Assembly (NCBI GenBank): GCA_023260815.1
Contig: JALQUE010000060.1
Coordinates: forward strand, 1 to 7,026
DNA: 7,026 bases
Source: Roseovarius sp.
Lineage (GTDB): Bacteria > Pseudomonadota > Alphaproteobacteria > Rhodobacterales > Rhodobacteraceae
Direction of reading: 5' to 3'
The position numbers and the translations under genes were made by a program. This document shows, piece after piece, positions 5,052 to 7,026 of this stretch (positions within the stretch are counted from its first letter, which is position 1; each line of letters opens with the position of its first letter). The notes under the pieces are model-generated. The model was not told the DNA's origin, did not search any database, and worked only from the letters and a program-made list of their open reading frames with translations.

Positions 5052-6434
5052 ATGCCGAACCGTCGGGAGGTGATTGCCGGGGCCGCCGCGCTGCCGGTGC
5101 TTGGGCTGGGCAGCCACGCCGCGGCGGCGGCGTCAACGGTGCTGAGGGCAGCGCCGGCGCGGGTGCAACTGGCCCCGGATGGCTATCCTGAAACCGAGGT
5201 CTGGGCCTATAACGGGCGGTTGCCGGGGCAGACCTTGCGCCATGTGCAGGGGCAGGGTCTGGAGGTCCGGCTGGAGAACGCGCTGGTCGAACAGGAGAGC
5301 ACGATCCATTGGCATGGGGTGCGCCTGCCCAACGAGATGGACGGGGTGCCGGGGCTGACGCAGGCGCCGGTGCGGCCGGGAGAGGCGTTCGAGTACCGCT
5401 TTGCGCTGCGGGATGCGGGGACGTTCTGGTATCATCCGCATGCCCATTCGGTCGAGCAGATCTCGCGCGGGTTGGCGGGGGTTCTGGTGGTCGAGGAACC
5501 CGAGGGCGCGCGGCCCGATGTGGACGCCGACGAGGTGCTGGTGCTGGATGATTGGCGGATGGCGAGCGATGCGGTGATCCGCGATGATTTCGGAGCCTGG
5601 CACGATATGTCCCACGCCGGACGGCTGGGCAATTACGTGACGGTGAATGCGCAGCCCGAGTATCGCCGGAAGGCTGCCAAGGGGGCGAGGCTGCGGTTGC
5701 GGCTGGTCAACACGGCGACGGCGCGGATATTCACGCTGAGGTTCCGGGGGATGCGGGTCTGGCTGGCGGCGCTGGACGGGATGCCGCTGGAGGTGCCGGG
5801 GGAGATCGAGGAGGTGGTGATCGCCCCGGCGCAGCGCGCCGATCTGCTGGTCGATCTGCTGGCCGAGCCGGGGGAGGAGGCGCTGATTGCGTCGGTGGAG
5901 CGGGATGGGACCTATGCGCTGGCGGGGTTCGATGTGACCGGGCCGGGGGGCGCCGCGCGCGCCGCACCGGCCGCGCTGCCGCCCAACGACATGCCGGTTC
6001 TGGACCTGGAGGGGGCGCGGGCTGTGCCGCTGGTCATGGACGGGGGCGCGATGCGCGGGCTGCCGGAGGGCGCGGTCTGGCGGGGCAACAAGATGGAGAT
6101 GCGCGCGCTGGCCGAGGCCGGGCAGTTCTGGGCGTTCAACGGCATGGCCGGGATGGGGGAGGCGCCGCTGGTGGATGCGTTTCTGGGCGAGACGATCCGC
6201 ATTCCGATGACGAACCGGACGGCGTTCAGCCATGCGATGCATCTGCACGGGATGCATTTTCGGGAGGTCAGCGGCGATGGCACGCTGGGGCCGTGGCGCG
6301 ATACGATCCTCATGGCGCCGAACGAGGCCCGAGAGATCGCCTTTGTGGCCGAAGCGCCCGGCGACTGGATGTTCCACTGTCACATGCCCAGTCACCAGAT
6401 GTCGGGGATGATGAACTGGATCCGGGTGGTCTGA
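5052..6434 (+). CDS. Periplasmic multicopper oxidase (CueO/laccase-like)
   Basis: This encodes a 460-residue multicopper oxidase that would couple one-electron oxidation of a substrate to four-electron reduction of oxygen to water. The N-terminus NRREVIAGAAALPVLGLG followed by an Ala-rich stretch is a twin-arginine signal, with cleavage near residues 25-28, so the enzyme is probably exported folded to the periplasm. Three cupredoxin domains are expected at about 30-145, 150-290 and 320-460. All copper-ligand motifs are present: HWHG (86-89), HPHAH (128-132), HAMHLH (394-399) and HCHMPSH (442-448) with the axial Met453. This gives a full type 1 site (His394, Cys443, His448, Met453) and a trinuclear cluster. 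At 460 residues it is shorter than E. coli CueO (516), and no long Met-rich insert is seen. Substrate choice (cuprous ion, phenol or other metal) cannot be settled. The gene has its own candidate promoter and no copper-transport neighbours. Confidence 0.93.
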   Translation: MPNRREVIAGAAALPVLGLGSHAAAAASTVLRAAPARVQLAPDGYPETEVWAYNGRLPGQTLRHVQGQGLEVRLENALVEQESTIHWHGVRLPNEMDGVPGLTQAPVRPGEAFEYRFALRDAGTFWYHPHAHSVEQISRGLAGVLVVEEPEGARPDVDADEVLVLDDWRMASDAVIRDDFGAWHDMSHAGRLGNYVTVNAQPEYRRKAAKGARLRLRLVNTATARIFTLRFRGMRVWLAALDGMPLEVPGEIEEVVIAPAQRADLLVDLLAEPGEEALIASVERDGTYALAGFDVTGPGGAARAAPAALPPNDMPVLDLEGARAVPLVMDGGAMRGLPEGAVWRGNKMEMRALAEAGQFWAFNGMAGMGEAPLVDAFLGETIRIPMTNRTAFSHAMHLHGMHFREVSGDGTLGPWRDTILMAPNEAREIAFVAEAPGDWMFHCHMPSHQMSGMMNWIRVV

Positions 6435-6515
6435 GGCAGTGGGCCGTTTGGAAGATGCGAGACCCGGTCGTGATGCGTGCCTGCGTATTGGGCAAAGGGG
6501 GCTGTCGGTGGGCTT

Positions 6516-6536
6516 TGCGAGGTCGTCTGCGAGGTC
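6516..6536 (+). repeat. Two 9-nt direct repeats after the multicopper oxidase gene
   Basis: TGCGAGGTC occurs at 6516-6524 and again at 6528-6536, a 12-nt period with two copies. It lies in the 185-nt non-coding gap between the multicopper oxidase and the transporter gene. With only two short copies, chance is a fair explanation. Confidence 0.35.
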
Positions 6537-6542
6537 TGTGGA

Positions 6543-6572
6543 GCGGGTGCGGGTTGTAACCCGTCGTCCCGC
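6543..6572. terminator. Two-part hairpin, possible terminator of the multicopper oxidase
   Basis: An inner stem CGGGT (6550-6554) and ACCCG (6559-6563) with a TGTA loop is enclosed by an outer stem GCGGG (6543-6547) and CCCGC (6568-6572), with an uneven internal loop. It begins 108 nt after the multicopper oxidase stop and ends 47 nt before the next start. No T-run follows, so a terminator role is uncertain; a leader structure for the transporter gene is the alternative. Confidence 0.35.
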
Positions 6573-6619
6573 CGCCCATAGTTGATGCAACATCCGGGAT
6601 CGGACACGTGATCTGAACA

Positions 6620-7026
6620 ATGGCAGACGGAAGCAACGGCAAACCCCCTCAGAGTAGTCTGGGAGACACGGAGAACCACGCCAGGGTGAGAACCACGGCG
6701 CTTGTCATCATCGCGTTCGCGGTGGTGCTGTTCATGCTGGTTCAGGCGCGGTTTCTGCTGATCTCGTTGGCGGTGGCGATCATCCTGTTCGCGCTGACAT
6801 CCGATGTGATCCGGTTTATTGCGCGTCAGAGGGTCGGGCGCTTTGGCGTGCCGAACTGGCTGGCCTCGATCGCGGCGTTGGTGCTGATCTCGACGGCGTT
6901 GCTGGTGTTGTCGTCGATCCTGCTGGCGCAGCTTAACACCGTGCTTGTCACGACCGTGTCCTATGCCGAACGCGCGCCCTCGGCGGTGGCGTCGCTGTTC
7001 GGGTGGATGGGTGAGGACGTCGAGAC
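6620..7026 (+). CDS. AI-2E/PerM-family membrane transporter, N-terminal part (3' end outside window)
   Basis: This is the first 135 residues of an inner-membrane protein that looks like the AI-2E transporter (PerM/UPF0118) family. Members have been linked to autoinducer-2 export or sodium/proton exchange, but for most the substrate is unknown. A polar N-terminus of about 22 residues is followed by two closely spaced hydrophobic helices (about 25-42 and 45-60) with the family-like VQARFLLISLAVAIILFAL segment. A basic loop then leads to a third helix (about 78-102) and a soluble stretch starting LNTVLVTTVSYAERAP. This helix pair-loop-helix layout is typical of the family, whose full length is about 350 residues. 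The ATG at 6620 is the first after an in-frame TGA at 6614-6616; it lacks a good ribosome-binding site, and a GTG at 6686 just before the first helix is a possible alternative. The reading frame is open to the window end. Confidence 0.8.
   Translation, partial: MADGSNGKPPQSSLGDTENHARVRTTALVIIAFAVVLFMLVQARFLLISLAVAIILFALTSDVIRFIARQRVGRFGVPNWLASIAALVLISTALLVLSSILLAQLNTVLVTTVSYAERAPSAVASLFGWMGEDVE

Noticed and set aside
4670..6434. HNH plus multicopper oxidase as a joint defence or metal system
   Set aside because: The genes have unrelated folds, and a separate candidate promoter lies between them. No partner genes of any known defence system are present.
5133..6620. Long open frame (495 codons) on the minus strand across the multicopper oxidase gene
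   Set aside because: The product is Arg/Pro/His-rich with no recognisable domain, and the plus strand carries a complete multicopper oxidase with every copper ligand. It is a high-GC shadow.

Overview
The window is a high-GC alphaproteobacterial chromosome segment, most likely from Rhodobacterales (Roseobacter/Paracoccus relatives). The evidence is the gene order leuS-lptE-holA, the character of the small HNH protein and the PP_4765-type flavoprotein, and a G+C-rich hairpin followed by a GGATATTTCC-like segment of the kind I associate with gene ends in this order. The genus cannot be fixed from the sequence alone. The bases are strongly biased to G+C, so long open frames on the wrong strand are common and were discarded.

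Layout. Positions 1-2498 hold a tight plus-strand housekeeping block: the 3' part of leuS (leucyl-tRNA synthetase), lptE (LPS-assembly lipoprotein, overlapping leuS by 14 nt) and holA (DNA polymerase III delta subunit, 16 nt after lptE). A 192-nt gap follows. It carries five 11-bp direct repeats and a short hairpin and leads into a glutathione S-transferase-like gene (2691-3281). That gene converges on a minus-strand FAD flavoprotein gene (3358-4530), and a perfect 9-bp stem hairpin lies between the two stops. A 139-nt divergent intergenic region separates the flavoprotein from a 100-residue HNH nuclease-like gene (4670-4972). Next come a candidate promoter with an inverted repeat and a complete periplasmic multicopper oxidase gene (5052-6434). 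After a 185-nt gap with a hairpin, the 5' part of an AI-2E/PerM-family membrane protein gene (6620 onward) runs off the window.

How the genes work together. The first three genes form a conserved arrangement but serve unrelated essential processes: translation, outer-membrane assembly and replication. The rest are single-gene units with no shared pathway that I can see. The multicopper oxidase suggests copper or metal-oxidation stress handling, and the GST-like protein suggests thiol chemistry, but no copper pump, chaperone or regulator is present in the window.

I do not see a convincing undescribed multi-gene system here. The most interesting non-coding signals are the helically phased 11-bp repeat array upstream of the GST gene and the dyad inside the candidate promoter of the multicopper oxidase.
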